Below are positions 45,098 to 53,884 of a stretch of DNA of 64,000 bases, one piece after another. The notes below the pieces were generated by a model. That model did not search any database. It was not told the DNA's origin and was given only the letters and a program-made list of their open reading frames with translations. The translations under genes were made by a program, and so were the position numbers. How positions within the stretch are numbered: the first letter of the stretch is position 1; each line of letters opens with the position of its first letter. Source of the stretch: Pseudomonadota bacterium (GTDB lineage: Bacteria > Pseudomonadota > Alphaproteobacteria > Rhizobiales > Devosiaceae); assembly GCA_023388175.1 (NCBI GenBank), contig JAEWGT010000017.1, positions 124,001-188,000 on the forward strand. Direction: 5' to 3'.

Positions 45098-46129
45098 ATG
45101 CCCAACCGCACTCCGCATGTTCTGTACATTGACGACGATCCGGGCCTGATCCGCCTGGTGGAAAAGGCCATGCAGCGGCGGGGTTATCATTTCAGCCAGG
45201 CGCAGGATGCCGAAACCGGCATCGAAATCATGCGGCAAGGCGGCATCGACGTTGTGGCGCTCGACCATTATCTGCCCACAGGCACCGGTATCGACCTGCT
45301 CGAAAGCATTCAGGACTGGGAAGATCGCCCGGCTGTGGTTTACGTGACCGGTTCGGCGGAAATGGCCATCGCCGTCGCTGCTCTCAAGGCTGGCGCTGCT
45401 GATTTCGTGCCCAAATCGGGCACCGAGGAGTTCATGGAACTGCTCGTCGCCGCCATAGACCAGGCAATTGCCCACGTCCGGCTGAGCCGCGCCAAGGCCA
45501 CGGCGGAGCGTGAAATGCAGGAAGCTCGCGAGCGCGCCGAAATGCTGCTCGGCGAGGTCAATCATCGCGTCGCCAATTCTCTCGCCATGGTCGCTGCCCT
45601 TGTCGGCCTGCAGGCCAATGCGGTGGAAGATCAGGAAGCCCGGCGCGCGCTGAGCGAAACGCAGGCCCGCATTCAGGCCATCGCTGGCGTCCATCGCCAT
45701 CTCTACACGTCCGACGACACGCGCTGGGTGCAGATCGAGGACTATCTCAACGGACTGATCGGCGATCTCGAAACCACCATGCAGTCCGAGGATCGTCCGG
45801 CCAGCATTCTCGTGCAGGTCGAGCGCTTTCCCATGCCCACCGATAAGGTGGCTTCACTGGGCGTCATCGTCACCGAACTGGTCACCAACGCCCTCAAATA
45901 CGCCTATGTCGACCGTGAACCCGGCCAGGTCCGCATCTTTCTGTCCCGGGAAGGCGAACAGGTGCGGCTCGTGGTGGAGGATGACGGTATTGGCTGGAAG
46001 GGTGTCGGCAAGCCGCAGGGCACCGGCCTCGGCAGCCGCATCGTCAAGGCCATGGCCCATAGCCTCGACGCCAATATCGCCTATGGCGACGGGCCGGGCA
46101 CCAAGGTGCTGTTCACCTTCAACGCCTGA
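45098..46129 (+). CDS. Receiver domain fused to an HWE/HisKA_2-type histidine kinase
   Basis: The 343-residue soluble protein begins with a receiver domain (phospho-acceptor Asp56 in VVALDHYLP, then VTGSAEMA and Lys in FVPKSG). After a short coiled linker comes a HisKA_2 helix with His156 in LLGEVNHRVANSLAMV, and an ATPase domain with the VTELVTNALKYAY N box and DDGIGW. This is the reverse of a normal hybrid kinase: the receiver comes first, so phosphorylation by an upstream kinase could gate the second kinase. It closes a three-gene signalling cassette. Such receiver-kinases are found in alphaproteobacterial general stress and light responses. Confidence 0.88.
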   Translation: MPNRTPHVLYIDDDPGLIRLVEKAMQRRGYHFSQAQDAETGIEIMRQGGIDVVALDHYLPTGTGIDLLESIQDWEDRPAVVYVTGSAEMAIAVAALKAGAADFVPKSGTEEFMELLVAAIDQAIAHVRLSRAKATAEREMQEARERAEMLLGEVNHRVANSLAMVAALVGLQANAVEDQEARRALSETQARIQAIAGVHRHLYTSDDTRWVQIEDYLNGLIGDLETTMQSEDRPASILVQVERFPMPTDKVASLGVIVTELVTNALKYAYVDREPGQVRIFLSREGEQVRLVVEDDGIGWKGVGKPQGTGLGSRIVKAMAHSLDANIAYGDGPGTKVLFTFNA

Positions 46130-46137
46130 CAGCTCTC

Positions 46138-47103
46138 CTATTTCCTCAGCAGTTTACCCACGAAAGAGCATTCGGGCACCGCACGCTTGGGATTGTTCAC
46201 GCGGCTCACTATAGCCCGCCACTCCCACCCCCGCAGCTTCGTGACGGCTGATTGCGGCAGTGTGGAAGCGTCGAGATCGCAGAGAGCGTGACGGATGCGA
46301 TGGCGGCGCCAGCCGAAATAATGATGGATGCTGTAAGGCCCGGCCTCGGCCTTGAGCATGGCGACCCGATATCCATGCGCGCGCATGAGCATTTTCTGCG
46401 CAGAGAGATGGATGTTGAGATATTCCGGCGCCGAGATTCCTTGACGCAACAGGCCAAAATTTCCCTCTGATTTCAATGACCTGACATAGCCCTTAGCCCC
46501 GAGGCGAATGGCATGTTCGAACTCGTTCTTCCAGTCATTCATGAAGGCAGAATTTGGTCGTGCTGCCAACATCCAGCTTTCAATCACCGGGCGGGATGAA
46601 TCTCGGGTCCAGCGGTTGAGGTAATATCCGAAGGCTTCTGCCTGGTCGGCATCCAAGAGGTCGCTGATGAAAGAAATATCTCCCGAGACAACCATGGTCG
46701 CGTCCATGTAGATGCCACCATGAGCGGCCAGCAGCGCCAGCCGCGCCCAATCGGACTGTCTTTGAGGTGACTGCGCCGCAAAATTGTCGGGCACGGCGTC
46801 GACATAGCGGGCAATGTTGTCCGGCGTCACGAGGACGACATCGTAGTCGGGGTTGAACTTCGTCCATGAGGACATGCAGGCAGAAACCAGCTCAGGCGGA
46901 TTGTCGCTCGACCAATAGGCCCAGATCCGTTTCGGCAGGGGTGTATATTGGGAGCTGCGGTAAAGCTCGCCGGTAATTGTCGTGCTGGATTTCAAAGGTC
47001 GCCGCCCCAAACAAGATAAGGGCGTTGTAATGCGCAAAGGCAAAAGATCAATGCCCAGCAGAGTGCGGTAAGCGAAACGGCCGGGAAAGTCCCGGCCGCT
47101 CAA
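46138..47103 (-). CDS. Glycosyltransferase, GT32/capsular polysaccharide synthesis type
   Basis: The product (at most 321 residues) has the sugar-transferase pattern of the Gly_transf_sug/GT32 group: LPKRIWAYWSSDNPPELVSACMSSW, then SDWARLALLAAHGGIYMDATMVV with the DxD-like metal site, and a later LNRWTRDSSRPVIESWMLAA. It would move a sugar from a nucleotide donor onto a polysaccharide or lipid. The 5' end is uncertain: the frame is open to a TTG at 47103 but contains no ATG, and the first residues span a hairpin. Later TTGs (47043, 47037, 46995) are alternatives. It stands alone, without other polysaccharide genes nearby. Confidence 0.7.
   Translation of the reverse strand: MSGRDFPGRFAYRTLLGIDLLPLRITTPLSCLGRRPLKSSTTITGELYRSSQYTPLPKRIWAYWSSDNPPELVSACMSSWTKFNPDYDVVLVTPDNIARYVDAVPDNFAAQSPQRQSDWARLALLAAHGGIYMDATMVVSGDISFISDLLDADQAEAFGYYLNRWTRDSSRPVIESWMLAARPNSAFMNDWKNEFEHAIRLGAKGYVRSLKSEGNFGLLRQGISAPEYLNIHLSAQKMLMRAHGYRVAMLKAEAGPYSIHHYFGWRRHRIRHALCDLDASTLPQSAVTKLRGWEWRAIVSRVNNPKRAVPECSFVGKLLRK
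47079..47097 (-). terminator. Hairpin after the saccharopine-dehydrogenase-like gene
   Basis: GGCCGGGA (47079-47086) and TCCCGGCC (47090-47097) form an 8-base stem with a 3-base loop, 10 bases beyond the stop. The downstream T content is low. It lies inside the longest reading of the glycosyltransferase and argues for a later start of that gene. Confidence 0.5.
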
Positions 47104-47106
47104 TCC

Positions 47107-48390
47107 TTACGCGCCTGCGCGGGCTATCCTGCCGCGCTCGGTGCGGAACTCAGCCGCATTGAATGCGCGGTCGCCCTTGCTGTCACGCACCCGTGTCGGC
47201 AAACCGATCCTGCCCAGCAGGTCGATGAACGGCACCGGCGGCAATTCTTCGACATTGGCCATGTGGTGGCAATCCCAATCGCCCTTGGCGATCAGCATGG
47301 CCGCAGCAATCGCGGGAACCCCTGCCGTATAGGAAATCGCCTGGCTATTGGTCTCGCCAAAGGCGTCTTCGTGGTCCGAAATATTATAGACCAGAAGCTC
47401 GGTCTCGACCCCGTCACGAACGCCCTTCACCAGATCACCGATAAAGGTCTTGCCGGAATAGTCCGGTGCCAGCGACATCGGATCGGGCAGCACCGCCTTC
47501 ACAACCTTGAGCGGAACGACTTCAAGACCTTCGGCCGTAACGACGGGCTTCTCCGAAAGGAGCCCGAGATTGTTCAGCACCGTGAAGACATTGATGTAGT
47601 GCTCGCCAAAGCCCATCCAGAAGCGAATATCCGGCACGTCGAGATTGGCCGAAAGCGAATGGACCTCGTCATGGCCGGTCAGATATGTGGTCTGCGCGCC
47701 CACGATTGGCAGTTCATCGGTCCGCTTGACCTCGAACATCTTGTTGGCGCGCCACTGGCTTTCCTGCCAGCTCCACACCGTTCCGGTAAACTCGCGGAAA
47801 TTGATCTCGGGATCGAAATTGGTCGCAAAATAGCGGCCATGGCTGCCCGCATTCACATCGATGATGTCGATACTGTCGATCCGGTCGAAATAGGCATTTG
47901 CGGCCAGGGCGGCATAGGCATTGACCACGCCTGGATCGAAGCCCGCGCCGAGCACAGCGGTAACGCCCTTGCGCTCACATTCCTCGCGGTGCTTCCACTC
48001 GTAATTGCCGTACCAGGGCGGCGTCTCGCAGACCTTGGTCGGGTCTTCGTGAATGGCCGTGTCAATATAGGCCACGCCCATGTCGATACAGGCGCGCAGC
48101 ACGCTCATATTGAGGAAGGACGAACCGGCATTGAGGACGATCTGGCTCTTGGTCTGTCGGATCAGGGCCTTGGTGGCCTCGATATCCATGGCATCGAGTT
48201 GGTGGGCGGCCAGAATGCCCGGGCGCTTGAGCGCCTGTTTGTCGAGTATCGCGCCAATGATGGCCTCGCATTTCGACAGCGTGCGGGAGGCAATGTGAAT
48301 GTCTCCGAGCACATCGTTGTGCATTGCTGCCTTAAACGCAGCGACTTGCGCGACACCTCCGGCGCCGATGATCAAAAGGTTCTTTTTCAA
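47107..48390 (-). CDS. Carboxynorspermidine synthase (saccharopine dehydrogenase family)
   Basis: The 427-residue NADPH-dependent enzyme begins MKKNLLIIGAGGVAQVAAFKAA, a Rossmann fold, and carries VLGAGFDPGVVNAYAALA and YLTGHDEVHSL, typical of the LYS1-like branch. In many bacteria this branch makes carboxy(nor)spermidine from aspartate semialdehyde and a diamine. The call over saccharopine dehydrogenase is based on the next gene in the operon, a carboxynorspermidine decarboxylase, 45 bases upstream. Together they give an alternative route to spermidine or norspermidine that needs no decarboxylated S-adenosylmethionine. Confidence 0.85.
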   Translation of the reverse strand: MKKNLLIIGAGGVAQVAAFKAAMHNDVLGDIHIASRTLSKCEAIIGAILDKQALKRPGILAAHQLDAMDIEATKALIRQTKSQIVLNAGSSFLNMSVLRACIDMGVAYIDTAIHEDPTKVCETPPWYGNYEWKHREECERKGVTAVLGAGFDPGVVNAYAALAANAYFDRIDSIDIIDVNAGSHGRYFATNFDPEINFREFTGTVWSWQESQWRANKMFEVKRTDELPIVGAQTTYLTGHDEVHSLSANLDVPDIRFWMGFGEHYINVFTVLNNLGLLSEKPVVTAEGLEVVPLKVVKAVLPDPMSLAPDYSGKTFIGDLVKGVRDGVETELLVYNISDHEDAFGETNSQAISYTAGVPAIAAAMLIAKGDWDCHHMANVEELPPVPFIDLLGRIGLPTRVRDSKGDRAFNAAEFRTERGRIARAGA

Positions 48391-48435
48391 TTGGCACGAA
48401 ACACCTTTTCAAGGGGTAACGGGATCAGCCTGTCA

Positions 48436-49536
48436 CTATGACAGGCTGGCGACATAGTCGGTATAATCGAACGCTTTCACAAGATCGACTGCACCATTTT
48501 TCCTGCGAATGGCTATAGCGGGCATTGCCACGCCATTGAACCAGTTTTTCTTCACCATGGTATATCCGCCGGCATTGAGTAGCGAAATCCGGGACCCAAC
48601 CTTCAGTTCCTCGGGGAAGGCGAATTCCCCGAACACATCGCCGGCGAGGCAGGATTTGCCGGCAATCACATAGTGGTGAGCCCCCGAATTAGGGGCCACA
48701 GACCCGCTCTCACGATAAACAAGCAGGTCCAGCATATGGGCTTCCACTGCGGAATCGACAATGGCAATCGCCTTGCCGTTTTCCACAATATCGAGCACCG
48801 AGACTTCGAGCGTGGTCGTGTCCGTTACCACCGTATCGCCTGGCTCGAGATAGACCTGAACCCCGAATTTTTCCGCAAATGCCCTAAGGCGCATGGCCAG
48901 CGCATCCACGTCATAGCCCGGCTTTGCAAAGTGGATGCCGCCACCAAGACTGACCCATTCAAGCCGCGCGAGCAGATCGCCAATGCGCTCTTCAATCGTG
49001 TCGAGCAGCGCCGAGAACGCCTCGACAGAGTCGTTCTCGCAATTGCAGTGCAGCATGAAGCCCGAGACCCGGTCCATGGCTGCCTCGATCCGTGCCCGGT
49101 CGCTCTCACCCAGACGGCTGAACGGACGGGCCGGGTCGGCCAGATCGAAATGCGAATGGCTGACGCCGGGATTGACGCGCAGGCCGATGGGCAAATGCTC
49201 TGCCTTGTCGCCAAAGCGCTCCAATTGGCTCACCGAATTGAAGATCATCTTGTCGGCATTGGCCACGGCTTCATCGATCTCGCCATCCGACCATGCCACC
49301 GAATAGGCATGCGTCTCGCCGCCAAACTTTTCGCGGCCCAGCTTGAGCTCATTGAGCGAAGACGAGGTCGTGCCGTCCATGTGCGGCGCGATCTGCGCGA
49401 AGGTCGACCATGTCGCAAAACACTTGAGCGCCAGAAGACACTTTGCACCGGATGCCGCGCGCAGGTGATCGATCCGCGCCAGATTGGCCTCAAGCGCCGT
49501 TTCGTCCACGAGATAATAGGGGGTAGCCAGGGGCAT
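48436..49536 (-). CDS. nspC: Carboxynorspermidine decarboxylase
   Basis: The 366-residue PLP enzyme of the alanine-racemase fold begins PLATPYYLVDETALEANLARI and contains LLALKCFATWS with the PLP lysine, CNCENDSVEAFSALL, and VSLGGGIHFAKPGYDVDAL. It decarboxylates carboxynorspermidine or carboxyspermidine. The ATG at 49536 follows GGAG; a 20-codon extension upstream has no conserved sequence. The adjacent gene encodes the preceding enzyme, so the pathway is complete from aspartate semialdehyde plus diamine. rnpB lies about 90 bases upstream. Confidence 0.9.
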   Translation of the reverse strand: MPLATPYYLVDETALEANLARIDHLRAASGAKCLLALKCFATWSTFAQIAPHMDGTTSSSLNELKLGREKFGGETHAYSVAWSDGEIDEAVANADKMIFNSVSQLERFGDKAEHLPIGLRVNPGVSHSHFDLADPARPFSRLGESDRARIEAAMDRVSGFMLHCNCENDSVEAFSALLDTIEERIGDLLARLEWVSLGGGIHFAKPGYDVDALAMRLRAFAEKFGVQVYLEPGDTVVTDTTTLEVSVLDIVENGKAIAIVDSAVEAHMLDLLVYRESGSVAPNSGAHHYVIAGKSCLAGDVFGEFAFPEELKVGSRISLLNAGGYTMVKKNWFNGVAMPAIAIRRKNGAVDLVKAFDYTDYVASLS

Positions 49537-49626
49537 CGCGCCAAACTCCAACCAGCGTGTGCCCGCCGGATGAGCACGGCGGAAAGGAAAGCGCATCGTT
49601 TAGCGACGATGGACGGCAGGAGTCAA

Positions 49627-50013
49627 CGCCAGTTGACCTATAAGCCGGGTTCTGTAGGGCCGTGTTTCCACGACGTGGTGACCATTCATCTGTGGCGGCC
49701 ATTGCTGGACGCGCTCGTGCAACCAACCCGGACGACCTGGCCTCGAAACAGGCTGGGGCATGAAGCCCCGCGTCATCCCTATTTGGTCTTGCTCCCGGTG
49801 GGGTTTACCGTGCGGCCTCTGTCGCCAGACGCCCGGTGCGCTCTTACCGCACCCTTTCATCCTTACCGGCCGATGGCAGGCGGTTTGCTTTCTGTGGCAC
49901 TTTCCCTGGGGTCGCCCCCGGCGGCTGTTAGCCGTCACCGTGTTTCGATGGAGCCCGGACTTTCCTCCAGCATGGAGTTACCCCCATGCCAGCGGCCACC
50001 CGGTCAACTGGCC
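49627..50013 (-). ncRNA. rnpB: RNase P RNA (class A)
   Basis: RNase P RNA is the catalytic RNA that matures tRNA 5' ends. On the minus strand the universally conserved 5' core GAGGAAAGTCCGGGCTCC lies near 49953-49970 and the 3' core AGAACCCGGCTTATAGG near 49637-49655. The outer helix P1 is a perfect 10-base pairing, CCAGTTGACC at the 5' end with GGTCAACTGG at the 3' end. About 387 bases fits class A. Ends are inferred from P1. A long plus-strand reading frame across it is spurious. Confidence 0.93.
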
Positions 50014-50043
50014 GCGCCTATGTGCGTGAGCCGGCTGCCGCCG

Positions 50044-50751
50044 TCAAGTGAGCAGCGGTTGCGGACGCGGCTTGGTAATTGCCTGATACGCGAGGTTGAT
50101 CGCGGACATGCGCGCCGTGGCCATGTCAATCAGGTCTTCTGGAACACCCTTGGCGATCAGCCGGTCGGGATGGTGCTCGGCCACCAGCAGGCGATAGACC
50201 CGGCGAACCTCCTCGGGCGGCGCATCATGGCTGAGACCCAGCACGACATAGGGATCGACGCCCTCGTCCAGCATCACATGCTGGGACGCAATCTGCTCGA
50301 ACCGTGCCTCGTCGAAGCCGAAGATCGCGCTGACATCGCGCAGATAGTCCAGTTCCGCCTCATGCACGAGCCCGTCGGCCGTGGCGATGAAAAACAGGCC
50401 GTCCAGCACATGCTCCAGCGTTTCCGGCGTATCGGCGAAGAACCGCGCCACCTTGCGTGCATAGGCCTGATAGCCGGCCACATCCTGCTTGGCGAGGTTG
50501 AACAGCTTTTCCACCTGCAGGGCATGACCCTCGGCAATATCGACCGTCGCGTTGAACGCCCGCACTTCCGATGCCGTCACTGCGCCATCGGCCACCGCCA
50601 TCTTGGCCGAAAGGGCGATCAGCGCCAGCGTGAATGCGGCATCGCGTCCCCCGGGCAGCCAGGTATCTGGATCGAGGATATTGGCAATATGGCCGGCAAT
50701 GCCGGTGCGTTCGGAAAACGAGCCCAGAAAATGCGCGAACTTCTGCCACAC
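50044..50751 (-). CDS. TerB/J-domain co-chaperone (DjlA-like)
   Basis: The product (about 235 residues from a GTG; a frame-open extension reaches 50790) has a TerB-like helical domain (residues about 30-150, AFTLALIALSAKMAVADGAVTASEVRAF) and a C-terminal J domain (PYVVLGLSHDAPPEEVRRVYRLLVAEHHPDRL) with the HPD motif that stimulates DnaK. There is no obvious N-terminal transmembrane helix, unlike E. coli DjlA; so it is a soluble relative. The gene is transcribed towards rnpB, about 30 bases away. Confidence 0.8.
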   Translation of the reverse strand: MWQKFAHFLGSFSERTGIAGHIANILDPDTWLPGGRDAAFTLALIALSAKMAVADGAVTASEVRAFNATVDIAEGHALQVEKLFNLAKQDVAGYQAYARKVARFFADTPETLEHVLDGLFFIATADGLVHEAELDYLRDVSAIFGFDEARFEQIASQHVMLDEGVDPYVVLGLSHDAPPEEVRRVYRLLVAEHHPDRLIAKGVPEDLIDMATARMSAINLAYQAITKPRPQPLLT

Positions 50752-50869
50752 ATCCCGGTTTTCCTCGGCCTTGCGGACACAGCACAACATCTGCCAACCT
50801 TTCCTGCTGGCGCCAGATTATAGCCTGGCAGCGCCGGGGTCCATGCCCCGGCACGAATACGAGCCCTGC

Positions 50870-51676
50870 CTACTGGCCAGACGGATAGTAATAGCCATCG
50901 TCATAGGCCGGCGGCAAACGGCGGGGATTGCCGCTTCTCGGCCCTTCGTCGAGCCAGAAACCACCGGGTTCATAGTCACCTGGTACAGCATCGGACCGCT
51001 GCCCGCCGCGATTGGCCAGGAAATCGGAAAGCGGGCCGGTTTCCCAATCTTCCAGGTCCTGTGCCGTAACCACCGGCCCGGCACTGTTCACGACTGGCGG
51101 CCGATCAATGATCAGCGGCGGAACGACCGGTTGCACGACCGGCGCGGGTGTCGGAGCCACTGCAATAGTCGGACGCTCTGACGCCGGCGTCGGAAAGCCT
51201 GTTACGGGCCGTGGCGTGGCGATGACCGGCCGGGTCGGCTGCGCGGCGGGTTGCGTTTGCGGACTGGCAACCGGCGCGGGCTGGCTCGCGGCAGGCCGGG
51301 GTGCCGGCGCAGGATCTGCCGGCGCGCGTGGGGCATTGCCGCCACTGATGTAGCTAGGCAGGTCGCGGCCCGATTGCAGGAAAGTGTCGACCGCGTCGCC
51401 CGTTCCAGCGGCCGCTGCCGTGTTGACCGGGTCGGGCGTCGGCGCAGGCTGGCTCGGCGCCGTTGGTTCGGGTGATGTCGTTTCGGGAGGCGCTGCCGTC
51501 TCGACGACCGGCGCCTCCTGGACGATGGCCACCTGTGGCTCGTCGGCGGGCGCAAACTGTCGGGCAATGAGGTCCGCGGTGGGAATAGCCACGATCAACG
51601 CGGCTCCGGCCCAGGCCAGACCATTGGTAATGCGACGACGATTGAGTTCCATAGGCGTTCGGTTCCGAAAAGGCAT
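50870..51676 (-). CDS. Membrane-anchored Pro/Ala-rich protein of unknown function
   Basis: The 268-residue product (from 51676; an ATG at 51652 is also possible) has one N-terminal transmembrane helix (LAWAGAALIVAIPTADLIA) and then about 170 residues of Pro/Ala/Thr/Gln-rich low-complexity sequence, followed by a short acidic tail with repeated Tyr, Gly and Pro (YDDGYYYPSGQ). It resembles linker or cell-wall-spanning proteins, such as signal-transduction or TonB-like tethers, but no domain is recognised. Because of the composition, homologues will be hard to detect. Confidence 0.65.
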   Translation of the reverse strand: MPFRNRTPMELNRRRITNGLAWAGAALIVAIPTADLIARQFAPADEPQVAIVQEAPVVETAAPPETTSPEPTAPSQPAPTPDPVNTAAAAGTGDAVDTFLQSGRDLPSYISGGNAPRAPADPAPAPRPAASQPAPVASPQTQPAAQPTRPVIATPRPVTGFPTPASERPTIAVAPTPAPVVQPVVPPLIIDRPPVVNSAGPVVTAQDLEDWETGPLSDFLANRGGQRSDAVPGDYEPGGFWLDEGPRSGNPRRLPPAYDDGYYYPSGQ

Positions 51677-51777
51677 TGCCCCTTGAGGCGAACATGCCCC
51701 TGTTCATGGCTAGAATATGGAAGGAGCGGCATTGTGTTCTGCCGCCCCTGGCCTGAACTGACGATGAACGCGACCGA

Positions 51778-52671
51778 TTACGGGCGGCGACCAAGCAGCC
51801 GCGCCAGCGCCAGCACCAGATTGGAACGGTTGAGCGTGTAGAAATGAAACTCTGTGACGCCCTCGTCCAGCAGCTCGGTCACCTGCTCGGCGGCGACTGC
51901 TGCGGCAACCAGAGCGTGGGTTTCCGGATCGTCGTCCAGCCCCTCGAAACGCTCCGCCATCCAGCCTGGAATGGATGCGCCGCAACGGGCGGCAAAACCC
52001 GATATCTGCTTGAAGGAATGGATCGGCTGGATACCCGGCACGATTGGCGCCGTCACCCCGGCCCTCCGGGCGCGCTCCACATAGCGAAGATAGTCCGCAT
52101 TGGAGAAAAACATCTGGGTTATCGCCCGGTTCGCCCCGGCATCGAGCTTGCGCTTGAGATTGTCGATATCGGCGTCCCAATCGGCGCTCTGCGGATGCTT
52201 TTCCGGATAGGCCGCAACCGAAATGTCAAAATCGGCTATGCGCCTGATACCCGAAACCAGATCGGCGGCATTTTGATAGCCGTCTGGATGAGGCGTGAAT
52301 GGATGGCCAACCCCCTCTGGCGGATCGCCGCGCAGCGCTACGATGCGGTTGACGCCCGCCGCCTTGTAGCCACGCACGACATCATCGACTTCTCCCCGCG
52401 TGGCACTGACGCAGGTAAGGTGCGCCGCAGCCGAAACACCGGTATCGGACTCGATGCGGCTGACCATGCGCAGGGTACGCTCACGCGTGGAGCCGCCCGC
52501 GCCATAGGTCACGGAGACAAAACGCGGATGCAGTGGCGCCAGCTTGTGAATGCTGTCCCAGAACCGTTCCTCCATGACGTCCGTCTTGGGCGGAAAGAAC
52601 TCGAAGGACAGCTGCAGGTCCGGACGCTGATCGGCCGTTTTGCGGCTGGCGCGGAGATTATCGTCAAGCAT
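51778..52671 (-). CDS. metF: Methylenetetrahydrofolate reductase
   Basis: The 297-residue flavoprotein reduces 5,10-methylenetetrahydrofolate to 5-methyltetrahydrofolate for methionine synthesis. The TIM-barrel markers are LSFEFFPPKTDVMEERFW, the conserved VTYGAGGSTRERT, VAHLTCVSATR-like HLTCVSATRGEVDD, and RIVALRGDPPEGVG. The length matches bacterial MetF. It is preceded by six bases by the ArsR-methyltransferase gene, so one promoter with a perfect palindrome probably controls both. Confidence 0.95.
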   Translation of the reverse strand: MLDDNLRASRKTADQRPDLQLSFEFFPPKTDVMEERFWDSIHKLAPLHPRFVSVTYGAGGSTRERTLRMVSRIESDTGVSAAAHLTCVSATRGEVDDVVRGYKAAGVNRIVALRGDPPEGVGHPFTPHPDGYQNAADLVSGIRRIADFDISVAAYPEKHPQSADWDADIDNLKRKLDAGANRAITQMFFSNADYLRYVERARRAGVTAPIVPGIQPIHSFKQISGFAARCGASIPGWMAERFEGLDDDPETHALVAAAVAAEQVTELLDEGVTEFHFYTLNRSNLVLALARLLGRRP

Positions 52672-52677
52672 ATTCGT

Positions 52678-53637
52678 CTAGTCCGTTCTCTTGCGGTCGC
52701 CCAGATGCCAGAGGCACACCGTCAGGCCGCGATCCTTGGTTTCGCTGGGAAAGGCGCGCATGGCGAGCACGTCGAGCCCCGCCAGGGCCGCCCAGCCATT
52801 CATCTGCTCCTGCGACAGGCCAAGCCGGCGATGGGCATGTTCACTGCGCAGAAATTCGAGATCGTGCGGGGCAAAATCCACGATGAGAATTTCTCCGCCC
52901 GGTTTCAGCAGCCGGCGTGCCTGCGCCAGCATGCGGCCCGGATCGTCGAAATAATGCAGCACCTGATGGATGACGATAACGTCAGCCGGCCCGGTGGCCG
53001 GATCGAGCGCACCAATGTCGCCAAGGCGCACCTGTGCATGGGAAAGACCCGCAGCAACCAGACGAGACCGCGCCACGGCCAGCATTTCGCGGCTGGAATC
53101 AACGCCGATGCCCCGCTTATAGGCGGGTGCCAGCACCTCAAGGATACGGCCGGTGCCCGTGCCGAGATCGATCAAAAGGTCCACGCTGCGTCCGCCCAGC
53201 TGCGCCAGAACCGCAGCTTCCACCGCCGCTTCGGGAACATGCAGGGTTTTCAGCAAATCCCAGCTTTCGGCGACCTTGGCGAAATAGTCCGCTGCCAGAG
53301 CCTGTTGGGATGCCCGGATTTCAGCCTGTCGAGTCCGGTCTCGCACCCGGTCTGCGTCGCCCTGATCAACCCGCGCCGTCAGCCAGCGGGCAAGATCGGC
53401 CCCCTGCCCGCTCGGTGCAAGCCGGTAATAGGCCCAGGCCCCCTCGGCATGGCGCTCCACCAGCCCCGCATCGGCCAGAAGCTTCAGGTGCCGCGACACA
53501 CGCGGCTGGCTCTGATCGAGGATTTCGGTGAGATCCTTGACCGAATGATCCCCATCCGCCAGAAGCGCGAGCAGGCGCAGACGCGTGCTTTCGCCCGCCG
53601 CCTTCAACACCCCGACTAATTTGTTCAGACTGCCCAT
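52678..53637 (-). CDS. ArsR-family regulator fused to a SAM-dependent methyltransferase
   Basis: The 319-residue protein has an N-terminal winged helix (LGRLLALLADGDHSVKDLTEIL-like, then QSQPRVSRHLKLLADAGLVERHAEGAWAYYRL) and a C-terminal class I methyltransferase domain (LLIDLGTGTGRILEVLAPAY, VIHQVLHYFDDPGRMLAQARRLLKPGG). Such fusions occur next to methionine-cycle genes and are thought to sense S-adenosylmethionine or S-adenosylhomocysteine. The ATG at 53637 follows GAGAGGCGG. metF follows in the same operon. A 24-base palindrome overlaps the promoter region. No cysteine metal-sensor motif typical of ArsR proper is seen. Confidence 0.88.
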   Translation of the reverse strand: MGSLNKLVGVLKAAGESTRLRLLALLADGDHSVKDLTEILDQSQPRVSRHLKLLADAGLVERHAEGAWAYYRLAPSGQGADLARWLTARVDQGDADRVRDRTRQAEIRASQQALAADYFAKVAESWDLLKTLHVPEAAVEAAVLAQLGGRSVDLLIDLGTGTGRILEVLAPAYKRGIGVDSSREMLAVARSRLVAAGLSHAQVRLGDIGALDPATGPADVIVIHQVLHYFDDPGRMLAQARRLLKPGGEILIVDFAPHDLEFLRSEHAHRRLGLSQEQMNGWAALAGLDVLAMRAFPSETKDRGLTVCLWHLGDRKRTD

Positions 53638-53647
53638 GCCGCCTCTC

Positions 53648-53671
53648 GGATATAAAGAAATCTTTATATCC
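53648..53671. promoter_or_regulatory. Perfect palindromic operator upstream of the ArsR-methyltransferase gene
   Basis: GGATATAAAGA (53648-53658) and TCTTTATATCC (53661-53671) are exact reverse complements separated by AA, ending 11 bases before the start codon. This fits an ArsR-type dimer site, so the regulator probably controls itself and metF. Confidence 0.75.
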
Positions 53672-53884
53672 ACTTCCGGGCAAGGTCCAGCCCGTTCTTG
53701 AAACTGGCGGACAAATCATTCTTGCCGCTCGGGCCACTGCTGCCCTGCCCTCACCCGGCCAATTGCGGTGCTGCGCCGAATGCCGCCAACGACAGGCGAG
53801 CCCGGCTCGAAGCGGATTCGGGCCGGGCGCACTCTGCATTGATCGGGTCGGTATGGCGCGGATAGAGGCTGACGCCAGCAGGGA

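Noticed and set aside
48673..50823. 716-residue plus-strand reading frame
   Set aside because: It runs antisense across nspC, the RNase P RNA gene and the J-domain gene, has no recognisable domain or ribosome-binding site, and its open length reflects high G+C content.
50870..51676. TonB or another named protein
   Set aside because: The Pro-rich tether and single membrane helix are suggestive, but there is no TonB C-terminal domain or other recognisable fold.
53366..53839. 157-residue minus-strand frame upstream of the ArsR-methyltransferase start
   Set aside because: It overlaps the regulator in a different frame and covers the operator; no coding signal.
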